Positions 15,128 to 24,466 of a stretch of 64,000 bases of DNA are shown one piece after another. Every line of letters begins with the position of its first letter. Position 1 is the stretch's first letter. This DNA is from Sandaracinaceae bacterium (GTDB taxonomy: Bacteria; Myxococcota_A; Polyangia; Polyangiales; Sandaracinaceae). Under the pieces are notes generated by a model. The model searched no databases, had not been told where the DNA came from, and saw only the letters and a program-made list of their open reading frames with translations. Made by a program: the position numbers and the translations under genes. Location of the stretch: positions 1 to 64,000 of the forward strand of contig JACKEC010000029.1 of the NCBI GenBank assembly GCA_020633195.1, in the 5' to 3' direction.

Positions 15128-17797
15128 TCACACGCTGCGGGCGAGGCGGAAGCCGAGGACGTAGTAGCGGTAGCTCGGGTCGCTCCAGCGGCGGAACGCG
15201 GAGCGCGCGTCGCGCTCGTGGTTGCCCCAGGTGCCGCCGCGGTCGACGCGGCCGACGGCGCTCGACGGGTCCGACAGATCGGGCAGCCGCGCGCGGTCCC
15301 CGTCGGTCGGCGGGCCCTCGGGGCGGAACGCGTCGCCGCACCAGTCGCGCACGTTGCCGCCGAGGCCGCGCACGCCGTAGACGCTCTCGTCGCGCGGGTA
15401 GTCGGTCACGCGCGCCGGCGTGGGCCGGCCCGGGTGGCTCGGCCGGACGCAGCACCAGGACGGATCGAGGTGATCGCCCCACGGGAAGCGCCGGCCGTCG
15501 ACGCCGCGCGCGGCCTTCTCCCACTCGTACTCCGAGGGGAGGCGCCAGGGCTGCCCGCTGCGCTTCGCGTACCAGGCCGCGTACGCGTTGGCGTCGTACC
15601 AGCTCACGAGCATCACCGGCCAGTCGAGCTCCCACACGTCGCCGTCGGCGTCGGGCGCGAGCTCGAAGCGCTCGCCCACGAGGCGGCACGCCGCCGATCG
15701 ATCGTCGGGGCGCGTGCCCTTCTCGCGCGGGACGTGGAAGAGCGCCTCCTCCACGCGATCCTCCTCCACGAGGGCGTCGAGGAACGCGAGGTACTCGGCG
15801 ACGGTGACCGGGTGCCGCTTGATCGCGAAGCCGTCGACCCACAAGCGCCGGCGCGGGAGCGAGCCCGGCGCCTGCTCGTCTCCGCCGGCGAGGAACCACC
15901 CGCCGGGGACCCAGCGGTCGTCGTCGGCGAGCGCGCCTGGCGCGGGCAGGCGGACCGCGCGCGGCGAGTGATCGCCCGGCGGCGTGCCGTCCCAGTGGGT
16001 CAGGCGCTCGATCAGGACCGGGTAGTCGAGCTCTCCGCGGTCGGGCGCCTCGAGGCGGAGGACGTAGCTCCCCATCGCGATCGGCACGCGCAGCACCGGG
16101 GTGAACCCGAGGTCGCGCTCGAAGACGGCGACCCGGCGCCGACCCTCGGTGACGACGCGATGCAGCTTCGCGCGCGCGCCGGGCGGGTCGGTGACGAGGC
16201 TCAGCCAGCCGCGCCCGTCGAGGTAGGTCTGGACCTTCGCGCGCTCGAGGTGATCGAAGGGCAGCGCCTCGGCGAGCTCGCGCAGCTCGGCCTCGGCCCG
16301 CAGCACCTCGACGCGCTGCCCCGCCTGCTCGGCGGCGGCGTGACGCGCCCGGTAGCGCACCGTCAGCTCGGCTTGCGCTTCGACGAGGTCGGGCGCGTGG
16401 GTGAGCGCCGCGTGCAGCGTGCGCTCGGTCTCCAGATCGATCGAGTCGGCCTCCGCGTCGCAGCGCGCGGCCTCGTCCTCGAGGTTCCACGCCTCGACCT
16501 TCTCGGCGGGCGAGCGCCACGGCTCGATCGCGTCGAGGACCTCACGCGCGTGCTCCCGCAGCGCGACGGCCGCGGCGCGGAGCTGAGCCGCCTGCGGCGC
16601 GCGCTCGAGCGCCGACTGCACCAGGCGCATCGCGCGGTCGCGCTTCTCGGCGCCGTCGAGCCAGCGCTCCACGCCCTCGAGCAGCGCGGTCGCGTGCGCG
16701 GGGCGCTGGTAGGGGTCGCGGCGCATCGCGTGCTCGGTGAGCGCGACGAGCGCGGCCGGGAGGCGTCGCGCCCGCCGCGGGTCCATCGTGCGGTCGCCCG
16801 GGTCGGTGCCGGGCGCGGCGTCGAGCGGCGCGGGGGTCGAGCTGCGCACGAGATCGAGGACCTCGCGGCCGGAGTCGCCTTCGAAGGGCGCGCGGCCCGA
16901 GAGGATCTCGTAGAGCATCGCCCCGAGCGAGTACACGTCGCCTCGGACGCCGGCCTCGCCCTCGCCGGCCGCGCGCTCGGGCGGCATGTACGCGGGGGTG
17001 CCCACGATGAGCCCGGCGCGCGTCGCGTCCGTGTCGCCCCCGAGCACGACCTCGGTGGGGACCGGGTCCTCGTCCCAGTCGCGCTCTCCGCTCGGGGCGT
17101 CGAGGACCTTCGCGAGGCCCCAGTCCACGACCTGCACGTCGCCGAGCTCGCCGACGAGCACGTTCGCGGGCTTGAGATCGCGGTGCACGACGCCGCGCCC
17201 GTGCGCATACGCGATCGCCTCGCACACGCGCTGGAAGACGCCGACGAGGCGCCGCAGCGCGAGCTGCTCGTCGGGGCCCCACGCCTCGATGGCCGACAAG
17301 ACGGTGTGCACCATCCGGATCATCTCGGCGAAGGACTGGCCGCGCACCTCGCGCATGACGAAGAAGAGCCGGCCGTCCTCGAGCCGCCCGTGATCGAACA
17401 CCGGCACGATCGAGGGGTGCTGGAGCTGCGCGGTGACGCGGGCCTCGAGCTCGAAGCGCGCGACCACCGTCTCCGCGGTCGTGCGCTCGGCTCGGATGAG
17501 CTTCACGGCGACGTCGCGCAGCAGGACCCTGTCGAACGCGCGCCGCACCTCGCCCATCCCCCCGATGCTCAGCAGGCCGCGATCCTCGTAGCGCGGGTGG
17601 TCGAAGGACTGGCCGCGCGAGGGATCGGGCAGCGCGGGGTTCCGACCGCCCGGCGCGGGATCGAACATCGTGCGCGGGTCGTCCCGGGCCTCGAAGCGCA
17701 GACCGTGCCGCCGGGCGAGCTCCGCCATCGTGTCGGCCACAGACTTCGGGTCGTCGGACGTGGGGCCCCCTCGCTTCGCGCCTCGGGAGTATGCCAT
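15128..17797 (-). CDS. Ser/Thr protein kinase with C-terminal formylglycine-generating-enzyme-like domain
   Basis: 889 aa if it starts at ATG 17797 (MAYSRGAKRGG); ATGs at 17824, 17830 and a start at 17848 are also possible. The kinase domain covers about 70-370: a modified glycine loop (SIGGMGEV), ATP-binding Lys99, HRDLKPAN with catalytic Asp207, DWG at 225-227 in place of DFG, and GTPAYMPPE, with a long acidic activation segment. A helical linker follows, then a PEGA-like beta stretch, and a SUMF1/FGE-sulfatase domain at about 635-889 (GGWFLAGG ... LPSEYEWEKAARG ... GLGGNVRDWCGDAF ... RGGTWGN). This is the Pkn1-type layout. It is probably the regulator of the downstream FHA/spike operon. 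It is divergent from the dehydrogenase gene. Confidence 0.85.
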   Translation of the reverse strand: MAYSRGAKRGGPTSDDPKSVADTMAELARRHGLRFEARDDPRTMFDPAPGGRNPALPDPSRGQSFDHPRYEDRGLLSIGGMGEVRRAFDRVLLRDVAVKLIRAERTTAETVVARFELEARVTAQLQHPSIVPVFDHGRLEDGRLFFVMREVRGQSFAEMIRMVHTVLSAIEAWGPDEQLALRRLVGVFQRVCEAIAYAHGRGVVHRDLKPANVLVGELGDVQVVDWGLAKVLDAPSGERDWDEDPVPTEVVLGGDTDATRAGLIVGTPAYMPPERAAGEGEAGVRGDVYSLGAMLYEILSGRAPFEGDSGREVLDLVRSSTPAPLDAAPGTDPGDRTMDPRRARRLPAALVALTEHAMRRDPYQRPAHATALLEGVERWLDGAEKRDRAMRLVQSALERAPQAAQLRAAAVALREHAREVLDAIEPWRSPAEKVEAWNLEDEAARCDAEADSIDLETERTLHAALTHAPDLVEAQAELTVRYRARHAAAEQAGQRVEVLRAEAELRELAEALPFDHLERAKVQTYLDGRGWLSLVTDPPGARAKLHRVVTEGRRRVAVFERDLGFTPVLRVPIAMGSYVLRLEAPDRGELDYPVLIERLTHWDGTPPGDHSPRAVRLPAPGALADDDRWVPGGWFLAGGDEQAPGSLPRRRLWVDGFAIKRHPVTVAEYLAFLDALVEEDRVEEALFHVPREKGTRPDDRSAACRLVGERFELAPDADGDVWELDWPVMLVSWYDANAYAAWYAKRSGQPWRLPSEYEWEKAARGVDGRRFPWGDHLDPSWCCVRPSHPGRPTPARVTDYPRDESVYGVRGLGGNVRDWCGDAFRPEGPPTDGDRARLPDLSDPSSAVGRVDRGGTWGNHERDARSAFRRWSDPSYRYYVLGFRLARSV

Positions 17798-17861
17798 CGG
17801 TGCAACAGATGGCCTTCGGGGCATTGCCATCGCGGCGACGAGCCCCACAGACTCCCGCCCT

Positions 17862-17866
17862 GGAGG
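17862..17866 (+). promoter_or_regulatory. Ribosome binding site deciding the dehydrogenase start
   Basis: GGAGG five bases before ATG 17872. It supports starting the alcohol dehydrogenase at MRAMEIREAG rather than at the upstream ATG 17791 or the ATG at 17881. Confidence 0.6.
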
Positions 17867-17871
17867 TGCCG

Positions 17872-18881
17872 ATGCGTGCGATGGAGATTCGGGAGGCGGG
17901 CGGAGATTTCACGCTCGTCGAGAGAGAGACCCCCGAGGTCGGACCGGGCCACGTCCGCATCGCGGTGGAGGCGTGCGGCGTCTGCCACAGCGACGCGTTC
18001 GTGAAGTTCGGCGCGATGGGCAAGCTCCCGCGGGTGCCCGGCCACGAGGTCGCGGGCGTGATCGACGCGGTGGGCGAGGGCGTCACCCAGCTCGCGGTCG
18101 GCGACCGGGTCGGCGTGGGCTGGCACGGCGGTCACTGCTTCACCTGCGAGTCGTGTCGCCGCGGCGACTTCATCGGCTGCACGAACGGCTCGATCTGCGG
18201 CGTGACCTACGACGGCGGGTACGCGGACTACGTGGTCGCGCGGGCCGAGGCGGTCGCGCGGATCCCGGACGAGCTGAGCGCGGTCGACGCGGGGCCGCTG
18301 CTCTGCGCGGGCGTCACCACCTACAACTCGCTCCGCAACAGCGGGGCGCGGCCCGGGGACACCGTGGCGATCCTCGGGATCGGCGGCCTCGGGCACCTCG
18401 GCGTGCAGTACGCGCAGCGGATGGGCTTCCGCACCGTCGCGATCTCGCGCGGCGCGGACAAGGCGGCGCTCGCCACCGAGCTCGGCGCGCACGACTACAT
18501 CGACGCGAAGGCCAACGACACCGCGGAGGCGCTCCAGGCGATCGGCGGCGCCGACGTGATCCTCGCGACCGCCCCGAACGGCGACGCGATCAGCGGCGCG
18601 CTCGGCGGGCTCAAGCGGCGCGGCAAGCTGATGATCGTGGCGGCCGCCTCGGAGCCGCTGACCGTCAACGGGTTCGCGCTCCTCTCGGGCAAGACGATCC
18701 ACGGCTGGCCGAGCGGCAGCTCCGTCGACTCGCGCCACGCCGGGAGGACACCATGCGCTTCAGCGCGCTCACGAACGTGCGGCCGAAGGTGGAGACCTTC
18801 CCCCTCGAGCAGGCCAACGAGGCGTTCGCCAAGATGATGGCCAACGACGTGCGCTTCCGCGCCGTCCTGACCATGAAGTGA
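17872..18881 (+). pseudogene. Zinc-dependent alcohol dehydrogenase with C-terminal frameshift
   Basis: Medium-chain dehydrogenase. Residues CGVCHSD (catalytic Zn Cys), GHEVAGVI, the structural-zinc cysteines (CFTCESCRRGDFIGC) and the nucleotide-binding GIGGLGHLG are all present. Reading is normal up to SGSSVDS (codon ending 18732), then the frame runs into an unrelated Arg-rich tail ending at 18837. The expected family C-terminus (EDTMRFSALTNVRPKVETFP ... RFRAVLTMK) continues in another frame from 18744 to the stop at 18881. The two parts are separated by 11 extra bases (18733-18743). Either the gene is truncated by about 45 residues at the substrate/dimer side or this is a sequencing error. 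A GGGAGG precedes an ATG at 18753. Confidence 0.75.
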
Positions 18882-18932
18882 GTCCGACGACCGATCGGGC
18901 CGCCTCCGCGGCGGCCTGGTAATCTGTCCCCC

Positions 18933-19970
18933 GTGGTCCGCGCGCTGATGGCCTGCGCTCTCTTGCTCGCCGCGTCACCGGCGCGCGCCGACTGCGAGGT
19001 GCAGGGCGTTGCGTCCCTCGATCGGCTCCGCGTGCGGGTGGAGGGCGAGGCGCTCCGCACGTTCTCGGTGACCGAGCTGCCAGTCGCGATCCGGCCGGGG
19101 CGGGGCACCCGGTACCGCGACGTGCGGGTGCTCGCGCCGGTCGAGTTCGGCGCGCGGACCGACGCGCGCATCCCGTGGACCGTGCCGCGCCCGCGCGCCT
19201 ACGCCGGCGGGATGCTCTGGCTCACGCCGGGCATCGAGATCGAGGACGTGCGCGAGCAGGTCGAGCGCGAGGACCTGGTGATGCGGGCGCAGGTCGACCG
19301 CGGCGTTTGGATCGACAGGATCCACGCGCCCTGCAGCGCCATCGCGGTGGGGATCGGCGAGGGCAGCGAGGAGGCGCCGCTGTGGGGCGAGGCCGGGGGC
19401 CCGCGGTGGCTCCCCGCGAACGGCGTGCTCTGGGTCCGCAGCCAGATCGGCGCGGCCGGCACCGCGACGGTGCGCGTGGACGCCCCGGACGGGCTGCGCT
19501 CGCCGCTCATCGAGATCGAGCGGCGCGACGGCTGGGTCCGCGTGGTCGGCCGCTTCGAGAGCGGCGCGCGGCTGCGCGGCTGGGTGCGACAACACCACTT
19601 GCGAGCAGCGCCCGAGGGGGACACCGCCGCGCCTCCTTACGAGCGCGCGATCCGCACGCCGCCCGTCGGCCAGTGTCGTCGCCGGCCCCCGGCGCGGGAC
19701 GAGTACGTCGGGCCCGCGCGCCTCACGGTGGGGGCGATGGTGCGCTTCGAGGTGGACGGCGAGACCTGGGGGACCATCTCCGAGCCGGCCATCTTCACGA
19801 TCTCCTGGCGCCAGGGCGCCACGTGGGCCCGGATCGTCCACGCGCCCGGGCTGCGCGGGGACGGACAGTGCCCCGAGGTGATCTCGCACGCGTGGGTGCA
19901 GCGGAGCCAGGTGACGCTCTCGGGCGAGGGCTCCGCCAGCGTCCCCGGATCGCTGCTCGGCATCGAGTAG
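18933..19970 (+). CDS. Predicted exported protein of unknown function
   Basis: 345 aa, GTG start, with a Sec signal (MVRALMACALLLAASPARA, cleavage near residue 19). The mature part is beta-rich with paired cysteines (C21, the HAPCSA Cys, QCRRRP, QCPEVI) and many Trp residues. Two SH3-like stretches are possible (GVLWVRSQIG, RLRGWVRQHHL, 'GAxxx..GW' patterns). No family was recognised. The TAG stop is followed at once by the inverted copy of the structured repeat described at 19970-20016, shared with the convergent membrane-protein gene. Confidence 0.7.
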   Translation: MVRALMACALLLAASPARADCEVQGVASLDRLRVRVEGEALRTFSVTELPVAIRPGRGTRYRDVRVLAPVEFGARTDARIPWTVPRPRAYAGGMLWLTPGIEIEDVREQVEREDLVMRAQVDRGVWIDRIHAPCSAIAVGIGEGSEEAPLWGEAGGPRWLPANGVLWVRSQIGAAGTATVRVDAPDGLRSPLIEIERRDGWVRVVGRFESGARLRGWVRQHHLRAAPEGDTAAPPYERAIRTPPVGQCRRRPPARDEYVGPARLTVGAMVRFEVDGETWGTISEPAIFTISWRQGATWARIVHAPGLRGDGQCPEVISHAWVQRSQVTLSGEGSASVPGSLLGIE

Positions 19971-20016
19971 CGCTCCCCACTGAGATCCTCCGACGCTTCG
20001 CGTCGTCGGACTCAGT
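19970..20016 (-). repeat. Structured intergenic repeat, copy A (one module)
   Basis: 47 bases identical, in inverse orientation, to 37914-37960. On the minus strand it reads ACTGAGTCCGACGACGCG, then GAAGCGTCGGAGGATCTCAG, then TGGGGAGCGC. The CGACGC/GCGTCG arms can fold into a hairpin around GAA. The leading TGA is the stop codon of the membrane-protein gene 20012-20923. It sits between two convergent genes, so it may serve as a two-way terminator. Confidence 0.8.
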
Positions 20017-20923
20017 ACACCCTGTAGCCGACGGTCTTCGCGTAGAGGACAGCGCTCGTCGCGGTCATGAAGAGCAGCGCTACGGCCGTCAGGACGGATT
20101 GCGAGATCTCGATCACGGGAGCGAGCTCCACGAGCTGCTCGGTCCACGGCCGGAGGGGGCCGAGGTCGACGAGGTCGCCGAGCCAGCCGATCATCGAGAG
20201 CCCGAGCGTGAGCGCCTCGTGCACGAGCGGGACGATCAGCCACGCGAGCCCCGCGAGCGCGAAGACGAACGCGGGCGCTCTGTGCTCCTTCATGCGTCGG
20301 GTGCTGATGCCGAGCGCCGAGAACCCGGTGTGCCCCTCGTGCAAGGTGACCGGGAGCGCGACGGCGAGCGTCGACGCGCGCCACAGCGCGAGGACCAGCC
20401 CCGCGATCTGGGCCACCGCGAGGGCGGGGAGGAGCGCGTCGGGCGACATCTGGCTCACGACGAACAACACGAGCAGGCTCGGGATCGCGTAGAGCACGAC
20501 GATCTGGATGTGGGCGATGAACGCCACGAAGATCAGCCGGAAGAGGTGATCCGTGGTCGCCTGCGCGGTCGCCGCCAGGTTCACCGGGCGCCCGTGGATC
20601 GCGCGGTGCGCGAGGCCGAGCATCACGCCCTGCGCGGCCACGTCGAGGCCCCAGCCGAGGAACGGGATCCCGAACGCCTCGTGGCGCAGGAAGTACATCG
20701 CGAGCGCGACCCCGGTCACGAGGAGCAGCGCGGGGAGCCCGACCTTCGGGACGAGACCCACTGCGCCGACGATCACGTTGCCGACGGTCGGCGGGACGCG
20801 CTCGAGCTCCGTGAGCCGCGAGACGCAGTCGTCGCAGACCCCTCGCTCGTCCATGTCCGAGGCAGGAGAGAAGCGTTTGCAGCGCACGCACTGCTCGCGC
20901 TGGCTCGCGGGGACCGTGGACAT
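20012..20923 (-). CDS. Multi-pass membrane protein with N-terminal zinc ribbon
   Basis: 303 aa. Residues about 12-33 form a small zinc ribbon (CVRCKRF and CDDC, two CxxC pairs). The rest contains about five or six hydrophobic segments (for example GLPALLLVTGVALAMYFL, LYAIPSLLVLFVVSQ, AFVFALAGLAWLIVPLV, VLTAVALLFMTATSAVLYA). The layout resembles Yip1-like or B-box-type integral membrane proteins, but I cannot assign a family with confidence. It is divergent in function from its neighbours and probably an independent unit. The stop codon is the TGA at the start of the structured repeat. Confidence 0.7.
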   Translation of the reverse strand: MSTVPASQREQCVRCKRFSPASDMDERGVCDDCVSRLTELERVPPTVGNVIVGAVGLVPKVGLPALLLVTGVALAMYFLRHEAFGIPFLGWGLDVAAQGVMLGLAHRAIHGRPVNLAATAQATTDHLFRLIFVAFIAHIQIVVLYAIPSLLVLFVVSQMSPDALLPALAVAQIAGLVLALWRASTLAVALPVTLHEGHTGFSALGISTRRMKEHRAPAFVFALAGLAWLIVPLVHEALTLGLSMIGWLGDLVDLGPLRPWTEQLVELAPVIEISQSVLTAVALLFMTATSAVLYAKTVGYRVY

Positions 20924-20963
20924 GCTCGCGTGGGCGCAGCTTGAATCGCGGGGTCCCGTCCGG

Positions 20964-22664
20964 TCAACGCGCGCGCAGCCGCGTCCGCGCCGCCTCGACG
21001 GGGTCGTCGGTCATCCACAGGCAGCCCGCGGCGTCGGCCGCGGCGCGCAGCTCGACGCCGAGCTCCAGGAGCCGCTCGCGCCGCCCGGCTTCGAGGAGCC
21101 GGGCCTCGATGCTCGCTCGCGTCTCCGCGTCGAGGTCCTCGCGCCGCGGCGTGGCGCGCTCGGTGACCTGGAACACGACCCAGTCCGGGCCGTTGGCGAA
21201 GGGCGCCGGCGAGAAGTCTCCCGGCTGCATCTCGAGCGCGGCGGTCACCTCCGGGAGCGCGGGCGCCTCGCCGCGCAGGCGGCGGATGAGCTCCTCGAGC
21301 TGGCTCGGGGACAGGCGATCGGGGGACGCGGGCTCCGACGGCGCCGGAGGGGTCGCGCGGGGCTCCGGCGGCGGGGGCCGACGGACGAGCCGCTCGGTGA
21401 CCATCGGTCCGTACCGGGCGCCGCCCTGCTCGGCGGCGACGGCCGCGACGAGCGGCTCGAGCTCCGCGCCGCCGCGCCACGCGGCGAGCAGCGCCTCCGC
21501 CGCGGCGCGCGCGCGCGCGGGTCCGACGGCGTCCCGGAAGAGCCGCTCCGCGATCTCGGTCCGGACCGCGTCGTCCGGCACGTCGCCCTCGCGGATGCCC
21601 GTCAGCGCGAGCACGTGGAGGCCGAAGCGCGTGCTGACCACGCGCCGTATCACGCCCGGCCGGCGCGCCGCGAAGAGCGCCTCCTCGAAGGGCTCGACGA
21701 GCCGCCCGCGCGGGCTCCACCCGAGCTCGCCGCCGCGCGCCGCGCTCGACGGGTCCTCGCTGTGCGCGCGCGCGAGCGCGGCGAAGCTCGCGCCGGGCTG
21801 CCGCGCCTGCCGCAGCAGCTCCTCGGCGCGCGCCTGGGCCTCGGCGCGCTCGGGCTCCGGCGCGTCCGGAGCCACCTGGATCAGGATGTGTCGAGCCCGT
21901 CGCTGCTCGGGCAGGTCCGTGTAGCGGTGGCGCTCGCGCGTCATGGTCGCCGCGATCTCCGCCTCGTGGTCCGCGCTCCACCGCGCGAGCGCCTCGGGGT
22001 CCACCTCGGGCGGCTCGAAGGACCGAGCGTGGAAGCTCACCTCCCGGACCGTCGCCGTGTCGTGCGACGCCGCGTAGGCCTCGAACACGGCGTCCTCGTC
22101 GACCCCGACGTCCTCGACGAGGCGCCGCCGCGCGCGCACCGCGAGCTCCTCGCGGGCCTGCCACTGCGCGAACACGGGCATCGTCGTGCCGAGCGCGCGG
22201 ACGAGGCGGATCAGCGCGCTCTCGTCGAACCCGTTGGGCCCGCTGAGGTCGCGCGTGAGCGCGCCGTGCGGGTAGTCGAGCGGCGCGTCGAGGGGCGCGC
22301 TGAGGAAGACGACTTGATCCTGACGCACGCGCCGCATCGTCTCGGCGACGCTCGCGGTCAGGCCGCGGCGCTCGGCCTCGTGGATCCACAGCTCGCGCTC
22401 GAGGGCGCCGCGGATCACGAGCGCCTCGCGGCCCGAGCCGTTCTCACTCGGGTCGGTGCCGACGAGCCGGGCGATCGCGTGGAGCTCGTCCCACGACACC
22501 GCGTAGCCGTACACCGCGAGGGCGACGTCGGGGTCCGAGGTCGGCTCGCAGCGCTCGGGCGCCTCGGCGATCGCTTCGGCCGGCGTCGGCGCGCTCGCGG
22601 CGGGAGCCGGCGCCCCGCACGCGAACGCGGCGAGGCACAGCAGCGAGGGGACGGTCCGTTGCAC
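20964..22664 (-). CDS. Parvulin-type peptidyl-prolyl isomerase lipoprotein
   Basis: 566 aa lipoprotein (lipobox Cys at about 16 in AAFACGAP). The N-terminal half is SurA/PrsA-like helical (VSFHARSFEPPEVDPEALARW). The rotamase domain runs over about 255-365: RRARHILIQV, then FAALARAHSEDPSSAARGGE, LGWSPRGRLVEPFEEALF and RFGLHVLAL, the expected parvulin motifs. A Pro-rich linker leads to a second, degenerate parvulin-like part (ALEMQPGDFSPAPFANG). Such proteins assist folding of outer-membrane or secreted proteins in the periplasm. It is the distal gene of a small minus-strand group after allA. Confidence 0.85.
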   Translation of the reverse strand: MQRTVPSLLCLAAFACGAPAPAASAPTPAEAIAEAPERCEPTSDPDVALAVYGYAVSWDELHAIARLVGTDPSENGSGREALVIRGALERELWIHEAERRGLTASVAETMRRVRQDQVVFLSAPLDAPLDYPHGALTRDLSGPNGFDESALIRLVRALGTTMPVFAQWQAREELAVRARRRLVEDVGVDEDAVFEAYAASHDTATVREVSFHARSFEPPEVDPEALARWSADHEAEIAATMTRERHRYTDLPEQRRARHILIQVAPDAPEPERAEAQARAEELLRQARQPGASFAALARAHSEDPSSAARGGELGWSPRGRLVEPFEEALFAARRPGVIRRVVSTRFGLHVLALTGIREGDVPDDAVRTEIAERLFRDAVGPARARAAAEALLAAWRGGAELEPLVAAVAAEQGGARYGPMVTERLVRRPPPPEPRATPPAPSEPASPDRLSPSQLEELIRRLRGEAPALPEVTAALEMQPGDFSPAPFANGPDWVVFQVTERATPRREDLDAETRASIEARLLEAGRRERLLELGVELRAAADAAGCLWMTDDPVEAARTRLRAR

Positions 22665-22691
22665 GGGCCGACCGTAACGCAGGACGCGCCG

Positions 22692-23234
22692 CTACGTCGT
22701 GCTCGCGCCGAGGGTGACGCGCGCGCAGGGCGGATCGTAGGCGCGCTCGTCGCAGTCACCGTCGCTTCCGTCCACCGCGAGCACGTTGACGAAGTCGAGC
22801 GCGGCGTCGAGCGCGACCATCGGGTGGTGCCACACGCCGGGCGCGTAGGTGATCGCGCAGGCGCCCTCCGCGACGAACGCGGCGAGGGTCGAGAGGTCGG
22901 GCTGGTCCCCGCCGCGCGCCACCACGAGGAGGTAGCGACCGCCGCCGAGCGGGGCGAAGAGCTGCGTCGAGGCGGGGTGGCGCTCGAGCCAGCGCACCTC
23001 GAGATGAGGGTCCTGGTGCGGCGCGCAGCGGAAGAGCGCCGCGGAGGTCACCGCGTCCGGCCGCGTGCTCGCGAGCGTCGCGAGGCCGTCCCACGCCTGC
23101 GCGGTCCCGTGGTTCGCGACCCGCGGCGCGTCCGCGCGCGCCGCGATCACCTCTCCGTACGGGGCGTACGCCTCGGGCGTCAGCGGGCGCGCGATCACCT
23201 CGAGCGCGGTCGGGCTCTTCGCGTCCACGGTCAC
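22692..23234 (-). CDS. allA: Ureidoglycolate lyase
   Basis: 180 aa from GTG 23234 (MTVDAKSPTALEVIARPL). The family pattern is clear: LTPEAYAPYGEVI near the N-terminus, the RVANHGTAQAWDGLA block, RWLERHPASTQLFAPLGGG, and the YAPGVWHHPMVALD metal/active-site segment. The enzyme splits ureidoglycolate into glyoxylate and urea in purine (allantoin) breakdown. No other allantoin gene is in the window, so here it may act alone or serve a related cupin reaction. The GTG start overlaps the stop of a 47-residue lipoprotein gene (GTGA), which supports this start. Confidence 0.8.
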   Translation of the reverse strand: MTVDAKSPTALEVIARPLTPEAYAPYGEVIAARADAPRVANHGTAQAWDGLATLASTRPDAVTSAALFRCAPHQDPHLEVRWLERHPASTQLFAPLGGGRYLLVVARGGDQPDLSTLAAFVAEGACAITYAPGVWHHPMVALDAALDFVNVLAVDGSDGDCDERAYDPPCARVTLGASTT

Positions 23235-23374
23235 GGCTGAGGGCAATACACGGTGTCGCGGTCGCGCGTCCCGCAGACGAGGTCGCTGCCGTCGTCGGCG
23301 CAGACGACGCGGACGGTGTGGCCGCCGCTGCATCCCGCGAGCGCGAAGGTCAGGACCATCCAGGGGAGGCGCAC
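23231..23374 (-). CDS. Very small lipoprotein overlapping allA
   Basis: 47 aa, GTG start at 23374; a second start at ATG 23359 is possible. The sequence begins MRLPWMVLTFALAGCSGG, a complete lipoprotein signal with lipobox LAGC at Cys15. A short mature part with three more Cys follows (CADDGSDLVCGTRD ... YCPQP). G/C at third positions is near total. Its TGA overlaps the allA GTG, so it would be translated just before allA. No family is known. It may be only a small surface lipoprotein like many others in this genome. Confidence 0.55.
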   Translation of the reverse strand: MRLPWMVLTFALAGCSGGHTVRVVCADDGSDLVCGTRDRDTVYCPQP

Positions 23375-23413
23375 GTCGACGACGAGCTTATCAGGGCGCC
23401 CCCCCGTCGAGAA

Positions 23414-24439
<1,026 letters not shown>

Positions 24440-24466
24440 CGTGTCGTCGTAACGCAAGGGGCGTTC

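Noticed and set aside
10494..16520. Minus-strand open frame of 2008 codons
   Set aside because: Only its last 427 codons are a gene (GTG at 11777); the rest runs out of frame through the FHA and kinase genes.
3650..17797. Complete T6SS or phage-tail gene cluster
   Set aside because: No sheath, tube, baseplate, ClpV or TssJLM-type gene could be found in any of the real frames.
12053..18004. Plus-strand open frame of 1983 codons
   Set aside because: Antisense to the spike/FHA/kinase genes; composition is Arg/Ala/Gly/His-rich with no domain, typical of GC-rich shadow frames.
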